NCBI GenBank assembly: GCA_009823395.1
Contig: CM020508.1
Span: 944,015-1,008,014 of the forward strand
Source: Thamnaconus septentrionalis
Taxonomy: Eukaryota > Chordata > Actinopteri > Tetraodontiformes > Monacanthidae
Length of the DNA: 64,000 bases
Direction: 5' to 3'
The position numbers and the translations under genes were made by a program. Below are positions 44,066 through 53,900 of this stretch, piece after piece. The notes under the pieces were generated by a model. It made no database searches, was not told where the DNA came from, and saw only the letters and a list, made by a program, of their open reading frames with translations. The first letter of the stretch is position 1. Each line of letters begins with the position of its first letter.

Positions 44066-44189
44066 TGACAGTTTCGACTGTAGCTCCAGTCTTCTTCAGA
44101 AGCGTCATTCGGCGTGCTGCTGACGCGTCATTTAGCAGCTGGCCGACTCGAACAGATCTATCAGAGCCCGTCGAGTCGGCCACGCCTCC
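44020..44189 (-). repeat. 5' pseudo-LTR of the Penelope-like element
   Basis: Direct copy of 41483-41653. The hammerhead-like core is repeated at 44071-44099 without change, although the surrounding sequence has diverged. Confidence 0.8.
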
Positions 44190-44637
44190 ATAACGTGTTT
44201 TACCAATTACTCCTTATTTGGCAGGACTTTTTTTATTTACCCCCCGATTTCAAAAATGTTTATCTTTAAAAAATGTAACAAAAAGTCCTGCACAATTTAT
44301 AGATTAAGGACCAAATATTGTAGTACCAGGAGGAAACGGTGCAGTACTGAGCAACACGACTTATTCAAACAGGGAAAAGTTTTCGGTTGAACAAGTGCAA
44401 CAAATAGAAAATGTGGACAGAGATCAGGTGGTAACCAAGTGACAAAAACACAAATTACTACACTTCATCAATGAGTTTCCGAAATATAAAAAAATAGTCC
44501 CTTAAGAGACATCAGCAGTAGAATCAATTAAAAAAAAAAAAAGAATAAACAGCAACAAAACACACACAGAGGTGGATAAAAGAATTTCTTCAACACAACC
44601 GCTAACAGCCACAAGGGGGACACCCACTGATATCTGA

Positions 44638-45318
44638 GGGCGTATTCACACCTACCCTGTTTGGTTCGAACTAAACCAAAAAAGTCCCGTTTGCGGACCT
44701 TTTGGGCTGGTGTGAATACAAACCAACGAACTCTGGTCCGGAGCAAACAGCCGGTCCGAGACCTCGCCGGAGGGGTGGTCTCGGTTCGCTTCCAAACGAA
44801 CCATTGGTTGATGTGTGAGAGCGACCGCACCGTGGCTCGAACCAGTTGTGAAATCACACAAAGAAAGTTTAGTAGCACGTCGTCGGACCGTCAGGCGAAC
44901 ATGAGTCGTGGTTCAACGTGGAGCAATGAGGAGACGCTTCTTGCCAAATGTCTTTGTTGTTGCAAAATGGTAAACATCTCATAAAATCGACGTTGCATCA
45001 AAAGCTTCTGATGCTCCAAATTACCTGCAAACGCTTGTGTTTGTGTGAAAAAAACAAACAAACATGAGCACAACGAATGCAGCACGCTGGAGATCCATGA
45101 TTATTTGATTTCCGTATTTTACCATGTCACCCCGCCCCGGACCGTTTTGTTCAATGATTTGCACGATCTTTGCATACATATGGGTTTGTTGTTAAATCCT
45201 GGGACTCTTGCGAAAATTGCAATGTGAAAAGGAACCGCACCAAACCAAAAAGATACATTGTATTTTGGTCCGTACCAAAGAAAGCGAACTAAAGGACTTT
45301 CCTGGTGTGAATACGCCC
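44638..45318. mobile_element. 681-bp Harbinger-like element
   Basis: The inverted ends GGGCGTATTCACACC and GGTGTGAATACGCCC are perfect over 15 bp, with TGA at 44635-44637 and 45319-45321 as a possible 3-bp duplication. A second GGTGTGAATA lies inside at 44708. A plus-strand frame has MSRGSTWSNEETLLAKCL (about 44901-44955), like the start of a Myb/SANT-like protein of PIF/Harbinger elements. No transposase remains. Confidence 0.65.
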
Positions 45319-45321
45319 TGA

Positions 45322-46193
45322 GAGTCCTTCTCTCCACCAAACCTGGACAGGCGGAACGACCGGAGGAATTCAAATCAACCTCCAATCCACGCCGGAAGTT
45401 TTAACAAGTGGCCGCGAGCTTGCAGCCCAAACAGTCTCGGATCCCACTTCAGAGGGGCAGGGGGAGCAAGAGGAGGAGGAGGAGGATGTGGAGGTGGAGA
45501 TGATGAGGGGAATGAGAGGGTGGACAGAAGGCAAAGATAAGAAGCGAGGGTGAGAGGAGAAAAAAAATTCAGGAGAAGGTAAAGAGAAGATGATTCCATT
45601 CAAACGGTTCTTCCAATTAAGTGCCCCGTGATAAGTGTCAGAGACAAGAGGTCTGGAAAATAGGGGGAGAAGTGTGTGTGTGTGTGTGTGTGTGTGGAGG
45701 AGGGGTTAGGGGACTTAGTTGAAGGGCAGAGCAGAAGGAGAGAATGGGAAACAATTTGTTTCTGTCATTTTTTTCCCAGCAAGGTCAATCAGATAGAGCT
45801 CGCAGCCACTGAATCCCGAGTCCCGATCGCGACTCCGTCCTCTTCTCCTCCTCCTCCAGAAGAAACACACACACACACATACACACTATGACTTTGCCGT
45901 CGCATTTGTTGCCCTTGTGCAGCCAGGTGTCGGCTGTCAGCTCCGCCTCCTGAAGGCTCATTTAAATTCCCTGCTGCGGCTCCCAAGATCTCAACCTTCC
46001 CTCCTCCTTTCCCTGCAACAAAACATCTTAAACTTCCTCCTGACTGGCAGGAGGGAAGTGGGAAGAGGTTTTTTTTTTCTTTTCTATTTTTTTCTGGAGG
46101 AGACCAAACACTCACACAACCTCGTTGCCAAAAGGCCGGGAAGTCTTGTCCTTGGTGTAAAAGCTCCAAACTGACTATTTACACATTCAATGA
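45322..46193. other. No gene; (GT)n and purine-rich patches
   Basis: (GT)n at about 45671-45696, purine-rich at 45445-45590 and a short (CA)n at 45867-45880. Open frames here are low-complexity. Confidence 0.5.
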
Positions 46194-46408
46194 CAGTGTG
46201 GATGTTGCAGACAAAACAATCTCAGCGTGTGTGTTACAGTAAAAACGGTGTCAGTGTGGATGTTACAGTGAAACAGTGTCAGTGTGGATGTTGCAGTCAA
46301 AACAATCTAAGTGTGTATGTCACAGTGAAAAAAGTGTCAGTGTGGATGTTGCAGTGAAAACAGTTTCAGTGTGGATGTTGCAGAGTGAACAGAATTGATG
46401 CTACAGTG
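46194..46408 (+). repeat. Minisatellite, about 29-bp unit with three-unit periodicity
   Basis: About seven units that begin CAGTGTGGATGTTGCAG or a variant. Unit ends alternate: CAAAACAATCT in units 1 and 4, and GTGT/GTTT types in units 2, 3, 5 and 6. Units 1-3 and 4-6 therefore form a higher-order repeat of about 86 bp. Confidence 0.85.
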
Positions 46409-47934
46409 AAAAGCCTCGAGCCGTTTCCCACTTGCTACGCTGGCCAGTGAAGAAACCTGATTGGTCGAGTCTAAAAGAGACCAACAGAAGGTTTTTCCAA
46501 TCACCTTCCAAGTCAATTTTCCTGGCTTTTGCACTTTTGCAGACTTTTTTTTTTTTTTTTGGTTGGCTCCTCCCCAGACGGTTGTCTGAATTTAACGCAG
46601 TAAATCTGCAACACGTCCCTCCCAACTCGTTGGATTAAATCTCTTTCTCTTGAGGCTGCTAAATTGTACTTCAAGGAAATTAAAACAGTAGTTGATCCGA
46701 GGGGGAAAAAAAAAAAAATCCTTCAGAAAATTTCTCGTCCTTGAGGCCAGAGTTAATCTTGAACTGGCCTTTCGCAAATATTAACCAAAAATGTTATTTT
46801 GACCTGATATGCAGACCATTACTTATTTAAAAGAGGCAAAAATGAATATTTTATTGAATTTTGCTGGAGTAAAAACGTGGTCTCTTACATAATGTAAACC
46901 TCCTCTGAGCAGAGAGGGGGTGCTGGGCTGTTTTATTTTTGTTGTTGTTTTTTTTTCTTCTGGAAAATGTGAAAATACATCATGAGGCCGAGCCACCGGA
47001 TGACCCTCAATGCGATGCACTGATACACAGCAGGAAGGGCGAGAAAAAATAGTATCTGGGCGTTGTTCTTTTTTTCCATCATTCTCAGGTTGTTTCTTCA
47101 GCCATAAAGTGTTTAAGAGCAGCTTAGTGTCGCCTGGCAGAACGCCAGGAGGCGGTGCCGCCACCGCCGCTCTGGAAGATCCTGGGAAAAAAACATTCTT
47201 GTTCGGCCATTATGATCCTAGCCGGAACGTTTAACTGAAAACTTGGCTCTGGCTCGATGAGAGCAGTGGTGCTGCTGTTTCTGTGTTATCAATAACTAAC
47301 TAAGAAATGTATATTGATGATAATAGTATTGATGGTAATGAGTTATATTTAAAGATGCTTGAACTGAGAAAAGAAAAAACAACAACCGTAGCTTGAACTT
47401 TAAGCAGCTCAAAGATTAGTAGTTCAGTTTAGAAATAAATTTAAAATAAATAAATGGCTTAAATTGAAATGCTGCTCCTGCAGGGTTTTTCTTCTTATTA
47501 GTATTTTTATTATTTATATACAGGAGTTCATTTGATACCGTGGGTGGCAAGAACAAAAAAACAAAAAAATCTACTTTGAACAATAAATACAAAATGAATT
47601 AAAACTCAGAGACGTGCAACAAAAACATTCCTTTTTTTTTTTTTAAAGAAATTGTTGACAAAATAATTTGTTCAATTATAAAATTTCCATTATAAATAGA
47701 AGCTTGCCTCTAAATTAATGGATTTTTGTTGTTGTTTAATTGAAATTCTTCCAAATGTGCCTCATCAATTTGCAGTTTACTTTATTCAATATTTAACAGC
47801 AGGAACGTTAATTACGGTACTCAATTTTATTTTTTTAAATGTATTTATTTTTGCATTACCGCACAACACAACACAAAAAGAAAATGTGATTTCTAACATG
47901 TTTTAGTCTGCACACTTGTTTCCCTTAAAGGCCT
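46409..47934. other. No gene recognised
   Basis: AT-rich unique sequence with T or A runs (46544-46560, 46706-46718, 47633-47644). No transposon text and no supported coding frame were found. Confidence 0.5.
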
Positions 47935-48240
47935 TTATATTTGTCTGCCAGGACCACAGAGAAGCTTCCTTTAGCGGCACCTTGGCTCATCCAGGTGGCG
48001 CCGGCAAGCTTCGCTCTCATCATTCACTCGCCGCCTTTATTATTTAGCGGCGAAAAAGCCAGCCGCTGCCGCCGCCGACCTGCACCCTCATGCGTGCCCA
48101 TTCATCTGACTGCCGCCTACGGTGGGTGTCCTCTCTATGATAAAGTAAACGGTGCCACCTGCCCACATCCCCTCCTCATGAGCAAACATCTCCCAGCAAG
48201 AGAAAGACGAGAGTGAAGGACGGGGCGGAACTAATGTCGT
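47935..48240. promoter_or_regulatory. Enhancer-like block, complex and low-repeat
   Basis: About 300 bp of balanced, non-repetitive sequence unlike its AT-rich flanks. It contains CACAGAGAAGC, CCTTTATTATTTAGCGGCG, GTCATTCA-like words and a CTCF-like CATCCAGGTGGCGC at 47988-48001. A 91-codon plus frame (47941-48216) covers it without any recognisable domain. Conserved non-coding DNA is a better guess than an exon, but this was not tested. Confidence 0.3.
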
Positions 48241-48313
48241 GTGCTACAGAGCTACAGAGGCTCCTGTTAGTATACACATTTATTAATGGATTATTTACGG
48301 GCAATATAGTGAA

Positions 48314-48579
48314 TGGTTAATGGACTGCACTTATGTAGCGCGTTCCAGCACCTTTGTGGTACCCCAAAGCACTTTACAATTGCCTCTTATTCACTCATTC
48401 ACTCACACACCAATGGGTGGATGCTGCCATGCAAGGCACTGCCAGCCCCATTTGAGAGCTATTTGAGGTTAAGTGTCTTGCCCAAGGACACAACGACAGA
48501 CTGGGATGGAGTGGGATTTGAACCGCCAACCTTTCGGGCACTGGACAACCCGCTCTACCTCCTGAGCTACAGTCGCCCC
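48314..48579 (-). mobile_element. tRNA-derived SINE with 8-bp TSD
   Basis: Minus-strand head GGGGCGACTGTAGCTCAGG with A-box TAGCTCAGGAGG and B-box GGTTCAAATCC. The body includes CTTGGGCAAGACACTTAACC, and the 3' end has AAAGTGCTTTGGGG and GCTACATAAGTGCAGTCC. The flanking repeat ATAGTGAA is at 48306-48313 and 48580-48587. This family differs from the SINEs at 37.4 and 62.3 kb. Confidence 0.85.
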
Positions 48580-48714
48580 ATAGTGAACTTTTACCACTAT
48601 AAAAATCCTAAATCAGGACATTTTAAACACTGTACCTTTAATAATGATGTCAGCGTGACTCAGAAATCTGCACTGGAGCTGATTCAGGTTCAGATCCTGA
48701 AGCTCCAACTCCCT

Positions 48715-48763
48715 CTGTCTGTCTGTCTGTCTGTCTGTTGTTGTGTTGTTGTTGTTGTTGTTG
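48715..48763. repeat. (GTCT)n followed by (GTT)n
   Basis: About six GTCT units then about seven GTT-type units, directly adjoining. Confidence 0.9.
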
Positions 48764-49362
48764 TATTGTGGGTGAGAAGTGCTGACGAGGAGCCAATTAG
48801 CTGCTCTCATTAGCTGTATTTCCTGTCAAAGCTAGCCTGCAGGAGCCCAAGTTTCTGTTGTCGCACTGAAAAAAACCTGAGCAGAAACCTTTTTTTCAAC
48901 CTTTACACCGGACACATTAGCGGTGGTTGTTCTTGTTTTGTACAAAACATTTGCATGTAAAAAAAACAAAAACAAAAGAAAAAAAAAGAAAACACATCAA
49001 CCAGTCATGTCTGTCCCCAAAAACCTCAACAAACAACAACAACAAAAACAACTGATGAAGCTCAGTATCCGTTAGCTCCGAAACGATAAACGGAAGTTGA
49101 CGACATCCATGAAAATGCCTCCATCCTTCCCATGAACCCAAACAACACAATATCCATAACTGTCGACCAGAGTTTCAGTTCTTCGCTGAGGCAACAGAAT
49201 GGTATGAAGGGGGCGGAGCCAAAACCTCAAAACCTCAGGTGGGCAAAACAAAGTTTGTTTTTGGTTGTTTTTTGTGAAACCTTGTGTGGAACTGCGACAG
49301 TAACACACGTCACCAACATCCACAGACAAACACTCACATACACACACCAGCAACCGCACACT

Positions 49363-49397
<35 letters not shown>

Positions 49398-49563
49398 TGC
49401 AACTGTTCCATCAGGGGTGGAGGGATGGGGGCGGGTGGGGTGTGTCGCTGCAGCAAAGAAACATATGTTGCATTTTTATCGCAGCTGTACGACGATGCAA
49501 CAACACAAACGTGTACACACGCGTGCACAAACGCACAGCTCGCCCAGTCTGAGTAGTTGCAGG

Positions 49564-49597
<34 letters not shown>

Positions 49598-49609
49598 TTC
49601 ATTTATCAG
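48764..49609. other. No gene; CA/GT arrays
   Basis: (GT)n at 49363-49395 and (CA)n at 49566-49593, plus A-rich runs near 48960-48990. Frames across these arrays are artefacts. Confidence 0.5.
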
Positions 49610-49780
49610 TAGTGCATTATTTATCAGAGGCTGCTGCTACTGCTGTTGCTGCTGCTGCTGCTGCTCCTCGAGGTATTTACAGCGAGGAATACATTAGCCG
49701 TGAAGAAGAATGCAGGATGGAGGGAACTGAATATTCCTTTAGATTAATATTTACATCGCAGCCCGTGAGCACTGGAGCGA
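49610..49780. promoter_or_regulatory. Enhancer-like block
   Basis: Complex sequence with TTATCAGTAGTGCATTATTT, a short CTG run, AGGTATTTACAGCGAGG, AATACATTAGCCGTGAAG, and TTTAGATTAATATTTACATC. It is flanked by (CA)n and a GGAA-rich tract. Motif content only. Confidence 0.25.
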
Positions 49781-49844
49781 CTTGACGTCGGCCTGAACTG
49801 GTTCCATGAACAAAATCCTGAGAAATCTGATCCAATCACTGCAG

Positions 49845-50113
49845 GAAGGAAGGAGGGAAGGAAGGAAGGGTGGAAGAAAGGAAGGAAGGGAGGAAGGGAG
49901 GGAGGGAAAGAAGAGAGGGAGGGAAGGACGGAGGGTGGAAGGAAGGAAGAGGGAGAGGAAGGAAGGGAGGGAAGAAAGGTAGGAAGGAAGGGAGAAAGGA
50001 ATGAGTGAATAAAGAAAGGAAAGAAGGAAGAAAGGAAGAAATTGAGAAAAGGAAGGGAGGGAAGGAGTAAGGAATGAATTAAGAAAGGAAGCAAAAAGGA
50101 AGGAGGGATGAAT
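49845..50113 (+). repeat. GGAA-rich purine tract, about 270 bp
   Basis: Imperfect GGAA/GAAA/GGGA repeats with almost no pyrimidines on the plus strand; a Pro/Leu/Phe/Ser-rich minus frame is its translation. Confidence 0.95.
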
Positions 50114-50539
50114 GAGGGGGTGGATCCATCAGGTATGACTTTGTCTCTCTTGATGAGACCAGAATAAAAATCTGGATTTGAAGTTTCTGGCTGCCAGTGT
50201 TGTGTCAGAGTGAAAAGTCTGACACAACACAAGAGTGGGCCTTAAAACACCCCAGTTGCTGCTGCAGGAGTGAAGGTGTTGCTCCGTCCCCACCGCCACC
50301 TCCGCCACAGACTTTGAGATCCTGTTACTGCATTGTCCTCGCAGCTCATTCCCTAAATTTCCTCTTCAGCCACTGTGGAGAAGCGGCGCCGGCGGACGAC
50401 GATCTCAGCCACTAGGAACAATGAGCGAATGGATGAGAACCAGGAGAACAATCGGTCGTCGTGTGTCTCTTTGTGCGTCTGTCACAAGACACATTGTGGC
50501 CGGCCGCCCCTGCCAAGTCTCCTGCTTTTGTGTCTAAAG
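50114..50539. other. No gene recognised
   Basis: Mixed sequence containing a CCGCCACCTCCGCC run near 50290 and no supported coding frame. It contains a small imperfect inverted pair around 50198-50230 (TGTGTCAGA and TCTGACACA), a stem of 9 bp. Confidence 0.5.
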
Positions 50540-50802
50540 CAGGCATGGGCAAACTACGGACCGGGGCCCGCATGAGGCCTGCTGGACTCTTGAATCTGGA
50601 CTGCCGAACTTAGAAATTATATTATTAGTGGGGCTTCAAAGATAAATATTGTGTGATAAAGATTTTCTTCATTTTCTATTGAGATTTTTTTGTTTTCCTC
50701 CTATGAGGTAGGTCACCAAAACACTGCATCCATTTGCTCCTGATCCGGGTCAAATTTCAGAACCCCTTGTGGCCCACCAGTCTATAAGTTTGCCCACACC
50801 TG
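50540..50802. mobile_element. 263-bp hAT-type MITE
   Basis: The ends CAGGCATGGGCAAACTA and TAAGTTTGCCCACACCTG are imperfect inverted repeats of the same style as the element at 21909-22139. The flanks GTCTAAAG and GTTGAGGA match poorly, so the insertion is old or the ends are slightly off. No transposase is present. Confidence 0.65.
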
Positions 50803-52088
50803 GTTGAGGAGAGCCGTGGCTCAGCCGCATTCTCCAAAAGAAAATGAACCGACTCTGATTCCGTGAGTCGTCGTTAAGAGAGTTGGAGTTGCTCTGGCTT
50901 CATTTGTCCAGAAGACACGGGACCTCCGCCCAGAAATGGATGCTTAACTTCTTCTGAACTTGAGCTGTTGGGAGGGTTGACTCCTCCCCCTTTACCACCA
51001 AGCCCCGCCTCCTCATTAATCAATCAAGGAAACGCAAACCAGCTCAGATCCAGAGACGACCTTGGCTGCTTGTCACAATTAACAAAATAAATATTCCAGA
51101 AGGTTTCTTGATGGGTTCATGATTTTGAATCTTCTTTATTTTTTTTTATTTTTTTCCAGTACCAGTTTTATGTAAATACAAATTGTACAAGGCAGCAGAC
51201 TGTTCACGTCCGGCTCCAACCAGAGGCTGTTTTACGGATGAGTCATCGGTTGCCATGGATACCGAGATCAGGCTACTTCAACATCCGCCAGGAAAATAAT
51301 AAGAATAATAAAAAAACAGATTCTAAAAATCACTCATCCGTCCTGACAACCACCGAACAGAGAACACTTTCAATCTTTCTTAATCGTCCGACAATCACAC
51401 CAGCCAGTCAGCTTTAAAAAAAAAAAGAAAGAAGAAAATTGTTGATACAAAAATGAAAAATCCAATCAGCGTCTAGACGAGCAGCTGACACTCGTTAGCG
51501 GCTTAACGAGAGAGCGACAGCGCGTCAAGTGTGGCTCGCCCTGATTGGCTGCAGCTGGATGGTTTTGGCTCCTCGGATTTTTGAAAAGTTTGGCTCATTA
51601 AGAAAAAAACAAATTTACCTGCATCTTTTTATCTTTTTTTTTTTCCAGTGGCTCTCTAGATCATCATCATCGTCGTCATCCGTGTGCGTCGCCGCCCACT
51701 GGTGTCAGAGAAGCTCCTTCCTGCAGCTGTTTTCCTCCTTTGACTGAGTCACTGTTCAACATAACGCGGCTGTATAATTATAAATACATTAGCACGCCAT
51801 AATAGCAGCCTTATAATGGAGCACTGTGGCTGTATGCAGCAAAAATGAAAAAAAAAAAAAAGTCTCTCATTTTTGTCATTATTTCAGCTTGGAGTCTCTT
51901 CGGGCCTTACTGGGAACAATCAGCGTTGTTTTTGTTGCTGTTGTTGTTTTTCACGAGCATCGGATCTCTTTAAATACTTTCACATGACGGCTGATGTAGG
52001 CGGAGCAAATAGGCAGATTCAGACAAAGAGATTTACAAAGGAAACTTCTTGGTTTTTTTTCAATTGATGTGCTAAAATAACTATTAAA

Positions 52089-52092
<4 letters not shown>
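50803..52092. other. No gene; AT-rich, one possible regulatory patch
   Basis: Unique sequence. 51755-51850 (TATAATTATAAATACATTAG, CATAATAGCAGCC) is a complex AT-rich patch that could be conserved non-coding DNA. No element or coding frame is supported. Confidence 0.4.

Positions 52093-52121
<29 letters not shown>
52093..52121. repeat. (TA)n microsatellite
   Basis: About 14 TA units. A longer array of the same kind lies at 52611. Confidence 0.95.
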
Positions 52122-52124
<3 letters not shown>

Positions 52125-52607
52125 TTCAAACGAGTGAATGTGGAATGAACAAGCTGGACACGCTAAACGCTACAATAATTTAGGACGTAGTCGTAAAATA
52201 TGAAAGGTCACCTTCTGCGATCAGAACTCTGACACCATGTCGTGTTTCGAAGGGGGGGGGGCTGCCTTGGACCCCGACAGACTCTTTGTTTAGTTTCCTT
52301 CATCCAACTTCAGCCAGTGAGAGTAAAACTGAAACCGCGAAACTAAACGTCTTTCAGCAGAGTTGTTGTCTTTCGGATGCCGTCAGTTCCGTCACTGATA
52401 CTCACCCTCCCACTCCCACCCCCCTTGTCGTGTTTGGGAAACACGACAATGACAACAAGAGTTTCACTTCATTCAGACTTTCTGTCCAGCTTCACTATCG
52501 CAAACGAAGGGGGACGAGAACGTGCATGTGAAGCTGGTCTGACCATTTTTTTTTCACCTTTCATCTTTCATCCTTTAACAGCATTTGTTCAAACTTTTGC
52601 ATCCAAT

Positions 52608-52610
<3 letters not shown>

Positions 52611-52691
<81 letters not shown>
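52611..52691. repeat. (TA)n microsatellite, 40 units
   Basis: About 40 uninterrupted TA units followed by (GTAT)n. The self-complementary array can extrude as a cruciform. Confidence 0.95.
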
Positions 52692-52702
<11 letters not shown>

Positions 52703-52772
52703 TTCAGTGGCGACTCTCTGTTTTCTGTTTTCTTTTTTGTTGTTGTTTGGCTGATCATCACGCACATCCCTC

Positions 52773-52777
<5 letters not shown>

Positions 52778-52830
<53 letters not shown>
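52778..52830. repeat. (CA)n microsatellite with CG interruption
   Basis: (CA)n with a GCGCGC interruption in the middle, about 53 bp. Confidence 0.95.
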
Positions 52831-52849
52831 GAGCCATCCTGGTGTCCAG

Positions 52850-53045
52850 TTGAGACCTAATTAATGTCCCTCAGGGCAAGACAGGACTCGGGGCTGGAGC
52901 GGGTGGCGGCCGCTCAGTGACACTTGTGGCCAATTAGAGACGTGTAATTCCAGCCCTGTCCTGCAGGGACCTGAGAGATGACGTACCGCTCAGCACTGAT
53001 GAGTCAATTTTGGCAGGAAGGAGATCAGTGACTCTGATGTTGCAG
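52850..53045. promoter_or_regulatory. Enhancer-like block with homeodomain sites
   Basis: It contains GACCTAATTAATGTCC, GGCCAATTAGAGACG and GTGTAATTCC spaced over about 90 bp. CCCTCAGGG and a CCTGCAGG palindrome are also present, followed by ATGACGTAC (CRE-like) and TGAGTCA (AP-1-like, about 53000). Non-coding. Motif content is suggestive only. Confidence 0.35.
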
Positions 53046-53593
53046 AGGTAAAAAAAATAAAAAAAAAACGCAAAATGCATGTCAGGTTTTTTTTTTTTTT
53101 TTGCGTCTGTTTCATCCAGCATAGCTCCGCCCACTTCAAAGACACTGCTGGTGATGGATAGCAGGTGAGAGCAGGTGATACCAGGTCATAGCAGGGGGCT
53201 GATATCTTGGAATGAAAACCAAAGAGTCGAGCCGCTGCCCGATAATCTTTTTTGTTTTGCGTTTTTCTTGTCTCCTCTACAGAATCTGGTGGAATCCAGC
53301 AAAACTCTGCTAGTCTCCGATTTGCTGATCTTAAAAGTGAATCTTTTCACCTTTTCAACCAATAATGATTCCAGAACATGAAACGCAGAGGTTTTTCAAT
53401 TTGGACACAAATCCAAAATTACGTAAATGGGGAATAAAGTATTAAAAATCTATCTGTCTGTTTGTTAATTCACAGTCAACAGTCTCTTCCGTCCTCTCCG
53501 TACTGCCATCTAGTGGCCGTTCTGCTGCTGGTCGCTACTTTAGTCAGATAGTGAGAGAGGAAAAACCCCAAACTCCAATAAGGCTTTCAGCAG
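53046..53593. other. No gene recognised
   Basis: An A run and a T run (53048-53068, 53086-53102) and otherwise unique sequence without a coding frame. Confidence 0.5.
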
Positions 53594-53642
53594 GAGTGAG
53601 TGAGTGAGTGAGTGAGTGAGTGAGTGAGTGAGTGAGTGAGTG
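53594..53642. repeat. (GAGT)n tetranucleotide repeat
   Basis: Twelve GAGT units without interruption. Confidence 0.95.
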
Positions 53643-53719
53643 GGCAGCGTCTCAAGGCTGAATTTGCGAATGGAGCAGAGCAGCAGCAGCAGAAAAAACC
53701 ACCAGAGGGTGGTCAACCT

Positions 53720-53900
53720 GGTCTTCTCCTTATCATCTTCATCCTCCTCCTCTTCTTTCTCTTTCACCTTCACCCTCCTCTTCATCCTCATCATCCTCCA
53801 CCCGCTTCTCCTCCTCCGCTTCATCCTTTTCTTCCACCTCCTCCTTCTCTTCTTCCTGCTCCTCCCTTTGTCCTCCTTTTCCTCTCCATCTCCAATGATG
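53720..53900 (+). repeat. Pyrimidine-rich tract
   Basis: CTT/CTC/CCT-rich with few purines. Long frames on both strands are its translation. Confidence 0.85.

Larger units (their letters stand above)
41483..44189 (-). mobile_element. Penelope-like retroelement with terminal direct repeats
   Basis: About 2.7 kb on the minus strand. A long ORF region, broken by a few shifts, is framed by direct repeats of about 170 bp at 41483-41653 and 44020-44189. The order N-terminal domain, RT (YVDD at 42527-42538) and C-terminal GIY-YIG endonuclease is diagnostic for Penelope-like elements. Pseudo-LTRs in direct orientation and the absence of integrase or protease also fit. The wording resembles the Neptune branch, but this needs phylogeny. 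Confidence 0.85.
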
